From Halichoerus grypus (lineage: Eukaryota; Chordata; Mammalia; Carnivora; Phocidae), in assembly GCF_964656455.1 (NCBI RefSeq), contig NC_135721.1, positions 53,699,530 to 53,763,529 of the forward strand: DNA of 64,000 nt, in the 5' to 3' direction. The notes under the pieces were generated by a model, which had not been told where the DNA came from, did no database searches, and worked only from the letters and a program-made list of their open reading frames with translations. The position numbers were made by a program, and so were the translations under genes. Below, in pieces: positions 33,757-45,384 of the stretch (the first letter of the stretch is position 1; each line of letters opens with the position of its first letter).

Positions 33757-35047
33757 AGATCTTCCTTGAATTACAATGGGGTTACATTCCAATAAACCCT
33801 TCATAAGTTGAAAATATAAGTTGAAAATGTATTTAATACACCTAACCTATCAAACATCATAGCTTGGCCCAGCCTACTTCAAGCATGTTCAGAGCACTTA
33901 CATTAGCCTATAATTGGGCAAAACCATTTAACACAAAGCCTACTTTAACAGACAAATTAAAAGATGCTCAACATCACTCATCAGGAAAATAAAAATCAAA
34001 ACTACAATGAGATACCACCTCATACCTGTCAGAATGGCTAAAATTAACAACACAGGAAACAACAGATACTGGCAAAGATTTGAATAAAGGGGAACCCTCT
34101 TACACTGTTGGTGGGAATGCAAACTGGTGCAGCCACTCTGGAAAATAGTATGGAGGTTCCTCAAAAAGTTTAAAGTAGAACTACCCTATGATCCATCAAT
34201 GGCACTGCTAGGTACTTACCCAAAGGATACAACAATACTGATTCAAGGGGATACATGCACCCCAATGTTGATAGCAGCATTATCAACAATAGCCAAATTG
34301 TGGAAAGAGCCCGAAGATACATCAATGGATGAATAGATAAAGAAGATATGTTATATATATACAATGGAATATTACTCAGCCATCAAAAAGAATGAAATCT
34401 TGCCATTTGCAACAACATGGATAGAGCTAGAGAGTATTATGCTAAGCGAAATAAGTCAGTCACAGAAAGACAAATACCATATGATTTCACTCATATGTGG
34501 AATTTAAGAAACAAAACAGATGAACATGGGGGGGAAAAAGAGAGGCGAACCATAAAACACACTCTTAACTATAAAGAACAAACTGAGAGTTGTTGGAGGG
34601 GAGGTGGTTGGAGGGAAGGGCTAAATGGGTGATGAGTATTAAGGAAGGCACTGGTTGTGATGAGCACTGGGTGTTATATGTAAGTGATGAATCACTGAAT
34701 TCTACTCCTGAAACTAATATTAGACTGTATGTTAACTAACTGGAATTTAAATAAAAACTTGAAACAAATAAACAAAGTAACACAAAGCCTATTTTATGAT
34801 AAAGTGTCAAATACCTCATGGAATTTATTGAATACTGTAGTAAAAGTGAAAAAGCAGAATGGTTGTGTGGGTATAGAGTGGTTATAAGTGTATCGTGTGG
34901 CTAAGAGCTGCAGTTCATTGCCACTGCCCTGCATCATGAGAGAATATTATGTGTCACTAGCCCAGGAAAAGTTCAAAATTCAAAGTACGGTTTCCACTCA
35001 ATGCATATTGCTTTTGCACCTTCATAAGTTGGGGACCATCTGTAGTT
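33757..35047 (-). mobile_element. TcMar-Tigger MITE split by an L1
   Basis: The left arm (33757-33942) has 'ccttcataagttgaaaatataagttgaaaatgtatttaatacacctaacctatc' and 'cattagcctataattgggcaaaa'. The right arm (34792-35047) has 'ttattgaatactgtagtaaaagtgaaaaa', and ends 'cataagttggggaccatctgta'. These are the two arms of a Tigger-type element with outer ends like 'cagatggtccccgac'. The L1 between them brings a perfect duplication. Strand is by remembered consensus. Confidence 0.78.
33943..34777 (+). mobile_element. 5'-truncated carnivoran L1 (ORF2 tail and 3'UTR)
   Basis: Starts inside ORF2 ('aaaagatgctcaacatcactcatcagg'), passes the blocks encoding [18 protein letters not shown] and [20 protein letters not shown] (frame 34127-34336), and ends with 'aactgagagttgttggagg', 'gatgagcactgggtgttatatg', 'gaatttaaataaaaacttg' and an A-rich end. 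The 14-base duplication taacacaaagccta is perfect at 33929-33942 and 34778-34791. The frame breaks after the first part, so it is not coding. Confidence 0.92.
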
Positions 35048-35429
35048 CTAATACTGATTCTAATTTTATTCAGGGGAGAGGAAAAGTGATAGAATAAAAT
35101 TTTTAAAAATAGAAAATATGAATCTTCCTAAGACCCTCTTCTAGTAAGAAATATGCAGACATTACACAAGCCATTGGATAATCTTCCTTGGCAAACTGGG
35201 TCAGGAAATATGTGTCCCATTCCAAAAAGAAACACTTAAATTTGGAGAGAAGAATGATTATGTAAAATTTAACATGAAGCCTCTTTCAAAATATTTGATT
35301 ATGTGCCAGTGGAGAACAGTACTAGGAGGCTCAACTGAATAAAAAAGAGTAAAGAAATTTACTTTTTACATCAAATGCCATATTTAAAAGCACATTCTAG
35401 TCAGAATATCCAATTCAAATCAAAAGTTT
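35048..35429. other. Unique spacer
   Basis: AT-rich with no repeat or frame recognised. It could be flank or the decayed 5' start of the old L1 that follows. Confidence 0.35.
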
Positions 35430-36929
35430 GTCTTAGAAAAAATGGTGGGCTGCCTGAATCTATACTCTATATATCCTCCTAAAAACTCATAAGTTCAACA
35501 GAAGTGCAAATAAAACCACACAGGGCCCAGGACCCCTGCATTATTACTAGGAAATTGACAATATTAGGAACTTTGCATAGAATAGAGAAAGGGTGTGACC
35601 CTTGGAAATGTAGTAGTTGAAGATAAAAAACAAAGTAGGATAAAAGTTAAGGACCCTGATGAAAAGACAGACCTTTAAGGTACAACAACCTCTCCCTTCT
35701 ACCCAACCAACAAAATCACCCATTTAAAAATTGCATTTTATTATACTGACAGAAGAGGGAGCTTTTGAATGAGGACTCCTGCTTAACTACCTAGACATAG
35801 GAACCAATCTTACAGAAAACTACTTTAAGAAGAAAAACAGAAAATAAGAGTTGCAATATTTCAGATGATAAAAATTTCACCCTCTAAAATCATGAAGCAG
35901 GAGTGACTTGCTGTAATGTAATACTCCCAGTGCATGTTCTTATTGTAATATACACATATCACACCTATAATCAGAAATTCAAATATTAAGAACAGAACTG
36001 GACAATAACAGAATGACAATAAATGCAATGAGAATTGATAGAACTCAGGAAAGAAATTAAAGAAACAATATTATCTCAGAAATTTAAAAATAAAGAATAA
36101 ATTACAAGGTGGCCAATGGTGAATAGGTTCAAATAAAAATTTCATAAGGCACACTGAAAAATAGCAGGAAAACTACAGAGAGAATGAAAATGAAATAAAG
36201 AAAGAAGTAAAAAAGGTCATAGAAAAATTGGTTGAAATGGAAGACATAAAAAGAAGAAATAAAATGTGCATAAATGAGACCTGGAAGAAGAAAAATAAAC
36301 ATCCTTGGGGCCTTCAGGAAAATTAAAAATTATTTAAAAGGCTAAAAATTTGGGCTGGTTCAGATTACTCAAGAGTAACATACAAAGCAGAGCAGCAATA
36401 GAATAACATTTAAGAAACTCAAGTAAAGAAAATTTAACTCAAGGATTTTATATATCACCAAGGTCACTTTCAAGTATCAAGTGTGATAGAAAAATAGTTT
36501 TAAACATGCAAGAACTCAGGGAATAGTTTATTCATAAACGCTTCCTAACGAATCTGTTAAAGGCAGATCTTTATCTGGCCAAGAGATGACTGGGCAAACT
36601 TAGGTAAAAGAACTAATGGTGAGTATTTAATATATAGCATTATAGATGTAACCATAAAATAAAAGTGAGAAAATGGGTGAGATAATGGCATGTTAATGCT
36701 ATATGCTGAAAAATAGAAAGAATACAACTTTTAAAATGTGAAGAAAAAGAATAGGGAAAGAACAAAGTGGACAAAGATTATTCAGTCTACTATAGGGAAA
36801 ATAAATGGGAGTCAAAACAATTTAAAACTGACAAACCATTTAGAAAAAAGGTTAAGGAAAGAGGGAGTTTAAAGGCACTGTAAAAGGCACAAATATAAAG
36901 GTAACCACCAAAACAAAAATAAAAACTAT

Positions 36930-37105
36930 TTATTTATTTTTACTTAAGATATAATTCACATATAACATTGTATCAGTTTTAGGTGTACAACATAATGATT
37001 TGATATATGTATATATTGTGAAATGATCACCACAATAAATTTGGTTAACATCTGCAACTTCCAAATGTACAATATAGTATTGCTAATTATGCAAACCTTT
37101 CTTGA
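36930..37105 (-). repeat. L1MA-type 3'UTR fragment, antisense
   Basis: 'ttaagatataattcacatataacattgtatcagttttaggtgtacaacataatgatttgatatatg' and 'gtgaaatgatcaccacaataaattt' are the reverse of the 3'UTR shared by L1MA-type elements. It is similar to the window's last 170 bases. It lies opposite in strand to the surrounding old LINE, so it is a separate insertion. Confidence 0.75.
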
Positions 37106-38899
37106 TAACAAAAGAAAGAAAAAAGAAAATAAAAGAGCAAAAAGTCATACTGCATAGAGGAAAAAAAACATTAAAAATAACATAATATGCACAGAAACTA
37201 TGACACAAAATATTATGACAGTTTAAATGAAACATAAAAGTGATATAAAGAAATAGAATGAGCTGAGTTAACCCATTAAAAGAAAAAGACATTCACATTA
37301 GTTCATACAGCAAAACCTAACTCTATGCTGACACATACTAAAATAGAATGATTCAGAAAGGCAAATATATATATATATAAAACAGGCAAAGGGAAATAAT
37401 ACAAAAGCAGGGCTTACAATCCTGACATCAGACAAAGAGAATTCAGGCCAAAAAGCATTAAGCAAGACACATCTGTATTTGTAAAATTGTAATTTATAAT
37501 GTAGATTTAAGTTATGACTATCTTTGAATCAAACAAAAAGAAACATTGATAATAAAATGTTTTAACACTCCATACTTAGTATGAAACAGGTCAACTGAAT
37601 TAAAAAATAAGTAAGGATATAGCAGAATTAAACAACATAATCAGTAATAAGATCTTACAGAGACATATCAAATGCAACACTACAATAATAGAGAATGTAC
37701 CTTCTTGTCAACTTCACATAGAATATTCACAAAAATTGATCATATAGTAAGTTACTGAGACAATTGCATAAGTTATAGAGCATTTAAATATTAAAGGCAA
37801 CATTCTCTGATTACAATAGAATAAAGCTAAAAATAAAAAAATAAATGAAAGCTTGTTCTACTTGGAAATGTTAAAAAATATCTTTACTCTTAGCCAAAAG
37901 GGGAAATGCAAAGAGAATTAAAATATTTCTGAAAAATAATTATAATGAATGATATATACTTGAATTTATGTTATTCGTTAAAGTAGCAATCAGAAAACTT
38001 CACAGTTTTAAGCACATATATCAATATCAATAACATAGTAAAAGTAAATGAATTCAATTTCCAACTCAGATATCCAAAGAAAGAAAAACAAAGTGAACAC
38101 AAAAGAAGCACAAGGAAAGAATCAATAAAAATAAAAATAGCAATTAATGAGGTAGAACATAGTAGAACAGTAGGTCAATTTAATATACCAAAGTTCTGTT
38201 TCTTTGAAAAAAATAAACACACAGGCACTGTTTAATTAAGAAATAAGAGAATGCACAAATATACAAAATAAGAAATGGCAAGGAACAAATAACTATTGAT
38301 TCTGAGGAAATATTTAAAAACCCAAAGAAATTACTTAGCATACCTCCATGCAAGTAAATTTGAAAAGCTAAATGAAATCTATGGTTTCCATGGAAAATAG
38401 AGTTTATCAAAGTTAACCCATAGAGAGATTTTTTAAAAGGAGGAAGTTAACAAGAACTACTCAGCAAAAAGGGACTAAGCCCGAATATCCCATAATTTTT
38501 CTAAGTCTTTAGTGACTGTCTAGTTCCAATGCTAACTTTTTTTTTTATTAAAAGTAAACCTATTCCTCAAACTATACAAAATAACCAACTCCAAATGGAT
38601 TAAATTTTTAAATGTAAAAATGAAATTGTACAGATACAAGAATAAAGCATAGCAAAGGTGTAGGGGAAAGCTTTAGAACTATGACTCAAAATCCAGAAAC
38701 AATAAACGTTTTATACATTTTACTATATAAAAAAATTAAAGCATTTGCATGCATTTTTCTAAAGACATGACAAATTCAGAAATAATATTTGCACGATTTG
38801 TCTTATTTAAAGGGATAATGTTTTATTCTACAAAGAACCTTTAAAGATTGAGGGAAAAAAGGCAAAAACTTCAAAATGAGCAAAGCATCTAAACAGATA

Positions 38900-39108
38900 T
38901 TTATTTATTTATTTATTTATTTACATTGTATTTGTTTATTTTGATGAAGAGAGAGACAGTGAGAGAGGGAACACAAGCAGGAGGAGTGGGAGAGGGAGAA
39001 GCAGGCTTCCCGCTGAGCAAGGAGCCCGATGCGGGGCTCAATCCCAGGATCCTGGGACCATGACCTGAGCCAAGACAGATGCTTAACGACTGAGCCACCC
39101 AGGCGCCC
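38900..39108 (-). mobile_element. CAN-SINE, reverse, inside the old LINE
   Basis: A (TTTA)n tail, 'gagagagacagtgagagagggaacacaagc' and the head 'gagccacccaggcgcccc'. The 11-base duplication ctaaacagata is perfect at 38889-38899 and 39109-39119. The old LINE resumes directly after it. Confidence 0.95.
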
Positions 39109-39832
39109 CTAAACAGATAATTTTAAAAACAATATTAAAATGGCCCTCAAATCTATTAAAAGGTGTTCAACTTCATTCATAAAGGAATGTTGTTCATAAA
39201 TTCAACCCTGCACTCCATACTCTCTCTCACTAGTTAGATAGGAAAAATTTCGAAAGATTGACAATATACTGTTGGAGAGGCTGTTGGAAAACAGGTTTTC
39301 TCATTCATTACTGGTGGCAATGCAAAATGGAACAACCCTTTTGAAGGAGAATCTGACAGTATTTAACAAAATTATAAATGCATTTGGCCCAGAAATTCCA
39401 CTTCTAGGAATTTAGCCTGAAGATGTACCTCTAACAAGCATCACTGATAATTACAAACTACTGGCAATTCTAAATTGCCAAAACAAAGAATACTGATTGA
39501 ATAAACTTTAGTGCATACACACAGTGGAACACTGTGCAACTATAAAAAAGAATGAGGAAGATCTTTATGAACTGATAGAGATTAATATCCAATATATATC
39601 GTTAAGGGGAGAAAAGCAAAGTGTGAGAGAGTCTTTATAGCATGCTACCCTCTATGCAAGAAAGGAGAAATAAGAAAATATGCTTAGTTTTGTAAAAAGA
39701 AACAAAGGAAAGGATAAACCAGAAACTTATGGGACTGATTCTTAATGGGGGCAGGCGAGTTATAAGGAAGAGAGTAATTTTCTCTGTGTATAGTGTTTTG
39801 TGTAATTTTGACTTTTGGAATCATAAATACTC

Positions 39833-40034
39833 TTTTTTAAAAAAAAGATTTATTTATTTGAGAGAGAGAGAGCACGGGGAGGAGGGACAGAGGGAGAGGG
39901 AGAGGAAGTCTTAGGCAGACTCCGTGCTGAGTGTGCAGCCTGACATGGGACTTGATCGCACAACCCTGAGATCACGACCTGAGCCAAAATCAAGAGTTGG
40001 ACGCTTAACTGACTATGCCACACAGGTGTCTCAA
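39833..40034 (-). mobile_element. CAN-SINE, reverse, older subtype
   Basis: Body with 'gcagactccgtgctgagtgtgcagcctgacatgggacttgatcgcacaaccctgagatcacgacctgagccaaaatcaagagttgg' and a decayed head 'gccacacaggtgtctc'. The 16-base duplications ggaatcataaatactc (39817-39832) and ggaatcataaatattc (40035-40050) differ at one base. It is more diverged than the other SINEs. Confidence 0.92.
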
Positions 40035-40050
40035 GGAATCATAAATATTC

Positions 40051-41181
40051 TGCATATTCAAAAAATAAAATTAAACTAACAAGGATGGGGGGGGACTCTA
40101 AAACTAAATGCAAGGAGAAATAACTTATTTCAAACAAAATGTTTAGAATTGAGGGGAAAAAACAATTCAAGTGACTTTCACATGCAGTATATTGACTATA
40201 TACTGTTAGTCTTAAAAAGAAGAGGAAGAAGAAGAGGGGGTGGGAAGGAGGAGGAGGATAAGCAGGAGAAGGAAAAGGAAGAAAAAAACCACTGCAGGCA
40301 AATCTTGAACTCTTGGTAGTAGGGATGTTCGCTGCAGTGGTACCTCAACCAAGGAATCGAAATCAGTGTCACTAAGAAAGGGCATCATATCCCTTCTGAT
40401 GTAATATTCTGGAGGGAAACTTTGCTTATGTAGTATTCTAGCCAAAATGGATAACCTGAACCTAAGGAAACGTCAGAAAAACAAACAAACAAACAAAAAA
40501 ACAAATAATGAGATTTTTTGTAAAACAGTTGGCCTGTATTTTTCCAGTAGTTTTGCATGTCAAACCCAAGAAAGACAGAGAAAGTCTGATAAACTGTTCC
40601 AGACTAAAGGGTACTAAAGAGATCCTGGCTTGCATCCTGTATTGGAAAACAGTCTTATAAAGGACATTATTGGAACAATCAAAGAAATTGAAATATGGGC
40701 TGTGTGTTAGATAACAGCATTATGTCCTCAATTTTCTGAATTCAAACACTTGCTTTTAGGAAATAAATACCCAAACATTAAGGGTTAAAGAGCATAATGT
40801 ATGCAGCTATTCCCATATAGTTTGGGGGAAAATACAAAATACCTACAGAGAAAATGATAAAGCACTGTGGCAAAGTGTTAAAACTTGGTGAATCTGGGTA
40901 AGAATATTCAGAAGTTCTGTGCACTATTCTAATTTTTCTGTGAATTTGAAATTATTTTGAAAAGAAATTTTTTTGTTTTTTTGGTTTGTTTTTTGTTTTT
41001 TTAGGCACAGAAAAGAAATTGTGTTTGGGATCCTCACCCAGGCAATATTTTCAATAGTATTGTTATGTTTGGTCAAGAGTATTATTTACTAGATGAAAAA
41101 GGTATAAGCTTTTCAAAATCATCCAAAACCCCCTATTTCCTCTACTGTGTTATGGGTATTTTTTAAAAAACACCAGTTGAC
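40051..41181. other. Mostly unique stretch with purine-rich patch
   Basis: A purine-rich run (GAA/GGA type) lies at about 40214-40286 and an (AAAC)n run at 40479-40505. The rest is AT-rich with no family or gene recognised. The 77-codon minus frame at 40212-40445 runs through the purine patch and is not convincing. Confidence 0.4.
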
Positions 41182-41196
41182 CTAAAAATGATCCTT

Positions 41197-41403
41197 AGGG
41201 CACCTGGGTGGCTCAGTCAGTTAAGCGTCTGACTCGTGATTTTTTTTGGCTCAGGTCATGATCTCAGAGTCTTTAGACTGAGCTCCACTTGGGCTCAGCA
41301 CAGAGTCTGCTTGAAATTCTCTCTCTCCCTCTCCCTCTGTCCTTCCTCCTGCTCATGTCCTCACTCTCTCTCTCTCTGTCTTCCTCAAATAAATAAATAA
41401 AAT
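41197..41403 (+). mobile_element. CAN-SINE, forward, older subtype
   Basis: 'agggcacctgggtggctcagtcagttaagcgtctgac', 'ggctcaggtcatgatctcagag', a CT-rich stretch and 'caaataaataaataaaat'. The 15-base duplication ctaaaaatgatcctt is perfect at 41182-41196 and 41404-41418. A T run interrupts the A-B box region. Confidence 0.95.
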
Positions 41404-41618
41404 CTAAAAATGATCCTTTATTCTCTGCCTATGTTAGTACTCCTTGAATGGGGTTTCACATAGCTCATTTATCAGCAGTGGTGAAGTTTTCTTTTGTAAA
41501 TTTCCACAAGCATAGCATGAAATTGTGAAACAATTTGAAAGGTATTTTTAAAAATTATATATGTAGGTGTTCCTCTAATTTTAGATGTGAAAGATATTCT
41601 ATTTAGAAAACTTGGAAA

Positions 41619-41648
41619 CATGGCTGAGTGGTTAAGGAGATAGACTAA
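41619..41648 (+). pseudogene. Retrocopied tRNA-Ser 5' half, tentative
   Basis: The 30 bases from 41619 begin catggctgagtggttaagga and continue to 'gatagacta'. They match the D arm and 5' anticodon arm of a tRNA-Ser (tggccgagtggttaagg, gatggacta). The tRNA's first few bases and everything past the anticodon loop are absent. Near-identical 12-base repeats flank it: aaaacttggaaa at 41607-41618 and aaaacttagaaa at 41649-41660. This fits the tailless retropseudogenes known from mammals. The flank is A-rich, so chance cannot be excluded. Confidence 0.5.
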
Positions 41649-41660
41649 AAAACTTAGAAA

Positions 41661-43884
41661 ATATAGAAAAGCATACAAAGTAGGAAAAAACAATCACTGA
41701 GTAATGATTTAATGAAGGAGAAGAGAGTTTAAAATGTTTTTGCAATTTTTGGTTCAAAGGTTATAATCATTTGCAAAAAAAAAAGGGCATATATGGGAAA
41801 GATAACAGTAGATGAAAATGTTGACTTACTGATGAAAATAAATCCACCACATTCCCAAAATAGGAAGTTTACACTTGAATTCACTAAATTTTCCTTCCAG
41901 AAAGTGAGCTCCTTTATAAAAAATAAAAAACAATTTGCTGATACTCAGTTTCATTAGGTAGATAAATCGATAACTACATAAAGCCTGAGTAGCTTGTTGG
42001 CACAAACTTGCATGACCTTATTTTCACTTAAATGTATCAAGATATGTTCTGACACTTAAAACGAAAAACTTCTAAGTTGTCAACCAAAAAATCTATACAA
42101 ACAAATGAATAATTGAATTACTAACTTTTTATGCACATAATGGTAGAAGGGAGAGAGAGAAAAGAAAAAGAAGGAAAGACATAGATGAGGGGTTTCTAGG
42201 GAGCTGTTCAAAGCTGAAGAAGATAGTCATTGAGAAACAACCATAGTACTATGTAAAGATCCTAAAACATGCGTCATTCTGAATTAGACCTATGGCCAAT
42301 TATGGATTTAAGAGTAGAGGACAGCTGGGTCACTTTCCCTCAAGCTCCTTTACCATCAGCCCTTTCCCTGGTGTTCATGTTTTTACTGCCTTTGCGTGAA
42401 CTAGAAAGGGGGCCAGGACTTCCCTGCCCAGGGCCTCCTAAGCAGTATGTTCATTAGTCATAGATCATGTTATAGCACAGAAATGTTTGGTTTTGATACT
42501 ATTCATTTCAAATGGCAGGCAATTATTATTAGAATGAAAAATTAAGACATTATACCATCAAAGCCTTGCTGGATCTATCAAACTTAAGGAGTTAATGCAG
42601 CAAAATTATCTTTTATGGCTGATAAAAACAGCTGCATATAGACAGCTGGCCTTTTTTTCAATAGGTAGAAATAAAATGGCAGACATGTTGGGATGCCCCA
42701 CACCAAGATGGAGGCATCAATGATGATTGCTGGTTTGGCAACACATGAAGAGATACACCATAAGTGGATGGTAGTCTATTCCCAGAGAGGGTTTTATTTT
42801 TATTAGTCTTTTTGTAGGAAGGAAACAAAAACCATACCTTCACATTTTCTAAAAATAAGCCTTTCCACTCCTTAAGTAGCATTGTTATTTATAGGTCTGC
42901 CATTTTTCTGTTATTTAGTGAATGTTTCAATTAACATTTACGCTGTAAAAATATTCATGTAGCAATTACAACTTTTCAGAAACCAATGAATTGCAAGTAT
43001 AGCTACTTCCTATTTATAAACCACTTTTGTAATATCTTTAGGAGCTGCTCATCTCTTGTAAAAGATTTGAGTCATAAAAAATGCAAAGCACAGTAAGTAC
43101 TGATGTGGTGCTTTTCATTCCAAGCGCTTTATGGTGATAACTTATTCAGACCACCTCTGTAAAGGTCACATTGATGACAGTACCCACTAGACCAGAACAG
43201 TATTGCATCCCTGGGGGGGGGGGGGGGGGTTCCAGGTCTCTAGCGCATGCTTGACTGAACCAGCACATTAACACCTGGGTATTTTTCATACCAAATTCTT
43301 GAATCTTTTCTTGCCACATGTAATAATACCTAAATGCCAACAAGAGTAATATTTTAATCCTATCCTAAAGACTTAGATCAAGTGTGTCATAGATTCTCCT
43401 TAATATCCGTGTGTGTATATTATATATGAATGCCTATTTTATTTTATTATTTGTTGAGTTTTTTGAGCAGTTTTATTTTCTTTCTTGTTCCATGAGAATG
43501 ATTTTATTATAACACAGCTTGCCTTGGTAATCAGAAACTTGCTTAGCTTTTTGGAGAGAGCGTCTAAGTTCTGCTTTGTCAAGGTTGTGCATATGAATGA
43601 CCATTTTTGACCTTATCACTGAAGTTAGAATTAAAAGGTAAACACATTGATGCAATTACTAAACCAGATCCTGATGCAAATCAACCTGGCCTATCCCTTC
43701 TTTCTTCTTAAAGGTGTAGTAGGTTTGGCTAAGCAAGAATAATATTGTTAAAGTGCAGGGCCATGGAGAAGGAGGAAGGATTTTTTGGTGTTTTGTGTTT
43801 TTGTTTTTTGTTTTACTTTCAAAGATAAACTTGCCATCAAAAAAGGAGCAAATGTGCTGGTCTTAGAGGCAATGGAAAGGGTTT
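41661..43884. other. Unique AT-rich stretch, no gene seen
   Basis: No repeat family or exon recognised in 2.2 kb except the poly(G) run listed separately. Frames of 62-74 codons (42269, 42658, 43146) show no domains. Confidence 0.4.
43213..43229 (+). repeat. Poly(G) run of 17
   Basis: Seventeen consecutive G lie in otherwise mixed sequence ('catccct' before, 'ttccaggtc' after). Such runs form G-quadruplexes, are very mutable, and are prone to sequencing length error. Confidence 0.9.
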
Positions 43885-44110
43885 TTAATAATAAGAATAT
43901 GTATCAGTTATGGGATTTTCTTATGTGCCAGGCACATTTAATTCTTCATATTCCATACACATTACTTCATTGCATCATACCCATTTCACAGATGAGGAAA
44001 CTAAGGCATTCATTAAAATTACTTGTGAAGACCATGCAGATAGATAATAAGTGACCAATTGAAATTCCGATCCAAGCAATCTGGTTCCAGAGACCTCATC
44101 TCTAAACACT
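43885..44110 (-). repeat. MIR SINE, reverse orientation
   Basis: 'atgtatcagttatgggattttcttatgtgccaggcacatttaattctt', 'cccatttcacagatgaggaaactaaggcattcattaaa' and 'aattgaaattccgatccaagcaatctggttccagag' follow the reverse MIR almost end to end. One of the best preserved MIRs here. Confidence 0.88.
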
Positions 44111-44654
44111 GTATGGAAATGCTTCCCCCGACAAGGGAACCTAACTGAATGAAGCCCAGGCCTTGGTATTGTCAGTTGGTGGTCCAAGGTCTAAGCCAGA
44201 ACAATAGGCTGGTCTCTCATAAGAGCATTGGCCCCAGAGGCTCCACCTTTGTTTCTCCCCTTGCTCACGCTGCTTCCTCCATCAGTCTTGGGGCAGGCGT
44301 GACCATGAAGCACTACAGGAGCATTTCTATGGCTCTTGTTTTTGCTGGAGCGTGTTATACTTTAGACTTGTAGCAGCTTCTTTGCCCTAGAGGTCATGCC
44401 TGATTCAACACTTTATTGATTAATTTCACCCCTGCATCATTTCACTCCCTATGGGCTTGCAAACCTCATAGTAAATGTAAAAGTGCTAAGGTCAGTAAAT
44501 AAAGAAGTGATAATGTCAAAAGCATTCTCTTTATCAGAAATTGTATATTTTATGATTACCCTTGATATTGTAAAGAGATCTGTAGAAGTCATAGAGTAGT
44601 TACAATGTATTCTAAGATTTTAAGGCTGATTTTTTTTTTCTTTATTGGGAGATT
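44111..44654. other. Unique, locally GC-richer stretch
   Basis: The part at 44110-44380 is richer in G+C than its surroundings and holds a 74-codon plus frame (44149-44373) with no known domain or conserved start context that I trust. No repeat family recognised. Confidence 0.35.
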
Positions 44655-44850
44655 TGGATTCTGGTTATGCCACATTCTAAATGCATGACTTTAGATGATT
44701 TATTTAACTTTTCTAAGCCTTAATTTTATCATCAATGAAAATGATATAATAAGAACTGCATAGAGTTTTTGTGGGGGTTAAGAGAGAGAGATAGTATATA
44801 ACTTCCTAAATAACCACTGGTACAAGATAGACGGTAAGGTAAATATTAAT
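44655..44850 (+). repeat. MIR SINE, forward orientation
   Basis: 'ttggattctggttatgccac', 'catgactttagatgatttatttaacttttctaagccttaattttatcatcaatgaaaatgatataataa' and 'gttaagagagagagatagtat' is the forward MIR order from head to core, heavily AT-drifted. Confidence 0.72.
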
Positions 44851-44900
44851 TCTCTCCCTTCAAACAACCCTCAAATTAATACATATATTTAAAAAGAACA

Positions 44901-45090
44901 GGGTGCCTGGGTAGCTCAGTTGGTTAAGCGACTGCCTTCAGCTCAGGTCATGATCCTGGAGTCCTGGGATCGAGTCCCACATCGGGCTCCCTGCTCATTG
45001 GGGAGTCTGCTTTTCCCTCTGACCCTCTCCCCTCTCATGTTCTCTCTAACTCTCTCTCTCTCAAATAAATAAATAAAATCTTAAAAAAAA
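44901..45090 (+). mobile_element. CAN-SINE, forward
   Basis: 'gggtgcctgggtagctcagttggttaagcgactgcc', 'gggatcgagtcccacatcgggc', a CT-rich stretch, 'caaataaataaataaaatctt' and poly(A). The A-rich duplication aaaaagaaca lies at 44891-44900 and again at about 45092-45101. Confidence 0.94.
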
Positions 45091-45384
45091 AAAAAAGAAC
45101 ATAGGCAAGAGAAGAAAAATATTAAATCTAGACTTATGTTCTCAGTGATTGTGTATTATTTTTACATACAGGGTAAACATTAGGATTGCTGACAAGAGTA
45201 GTATTTCAGGTTTGAGCTGAGCATTCCACCAAACAATTGATTTGTTTTATGAATTAAAAAGGACCTCTCCATTCAGTATGGGAAGACATTATGGGATAAT
45301 TAAGAACAGGGAGTCATTTACATGACTCTGAAATTTTTATTCGAGCTAGAAAATTCCAATTAAGAGTTTTAATCTTGGTTTTCA

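Larger units (their letters stand above)
35430..39816 (+). repeat. Long old L1/HAL1-type LINE, decayed
   Basis: Consistently A-rich plus strand with LINE blocks in 5' to 3' order. 36420-36560 matches the HAL1/L1 ORF1 area ('ctcaaggattttatatatcacc', 'caagaactcagggaatagt'). 37390-37480 matches early ORF2 ('gggcttacaatcctgacatc', 'ttcaggccaaaaagc'). 38160-38410 matches the 'ttctgtttctttgaaaa' area, and 39190-39620 the ORF2 end ('ttactggtggcaatgc', 'ggaacactgtgcaactataaaaaagaatgag'). All frames are destroyed. A later SINE and an antisense L1 piece interrupt it. Whether this is one element or two adjoining ones is unclear. Confidence 0.6.

Noticed and set aside
44149..44373. 74-codon frame in a GC-richer patch
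   Set aside because: Starts at the edge of a MIR, no known domain, no downstream exon or poly(A) signal that supports a gene.
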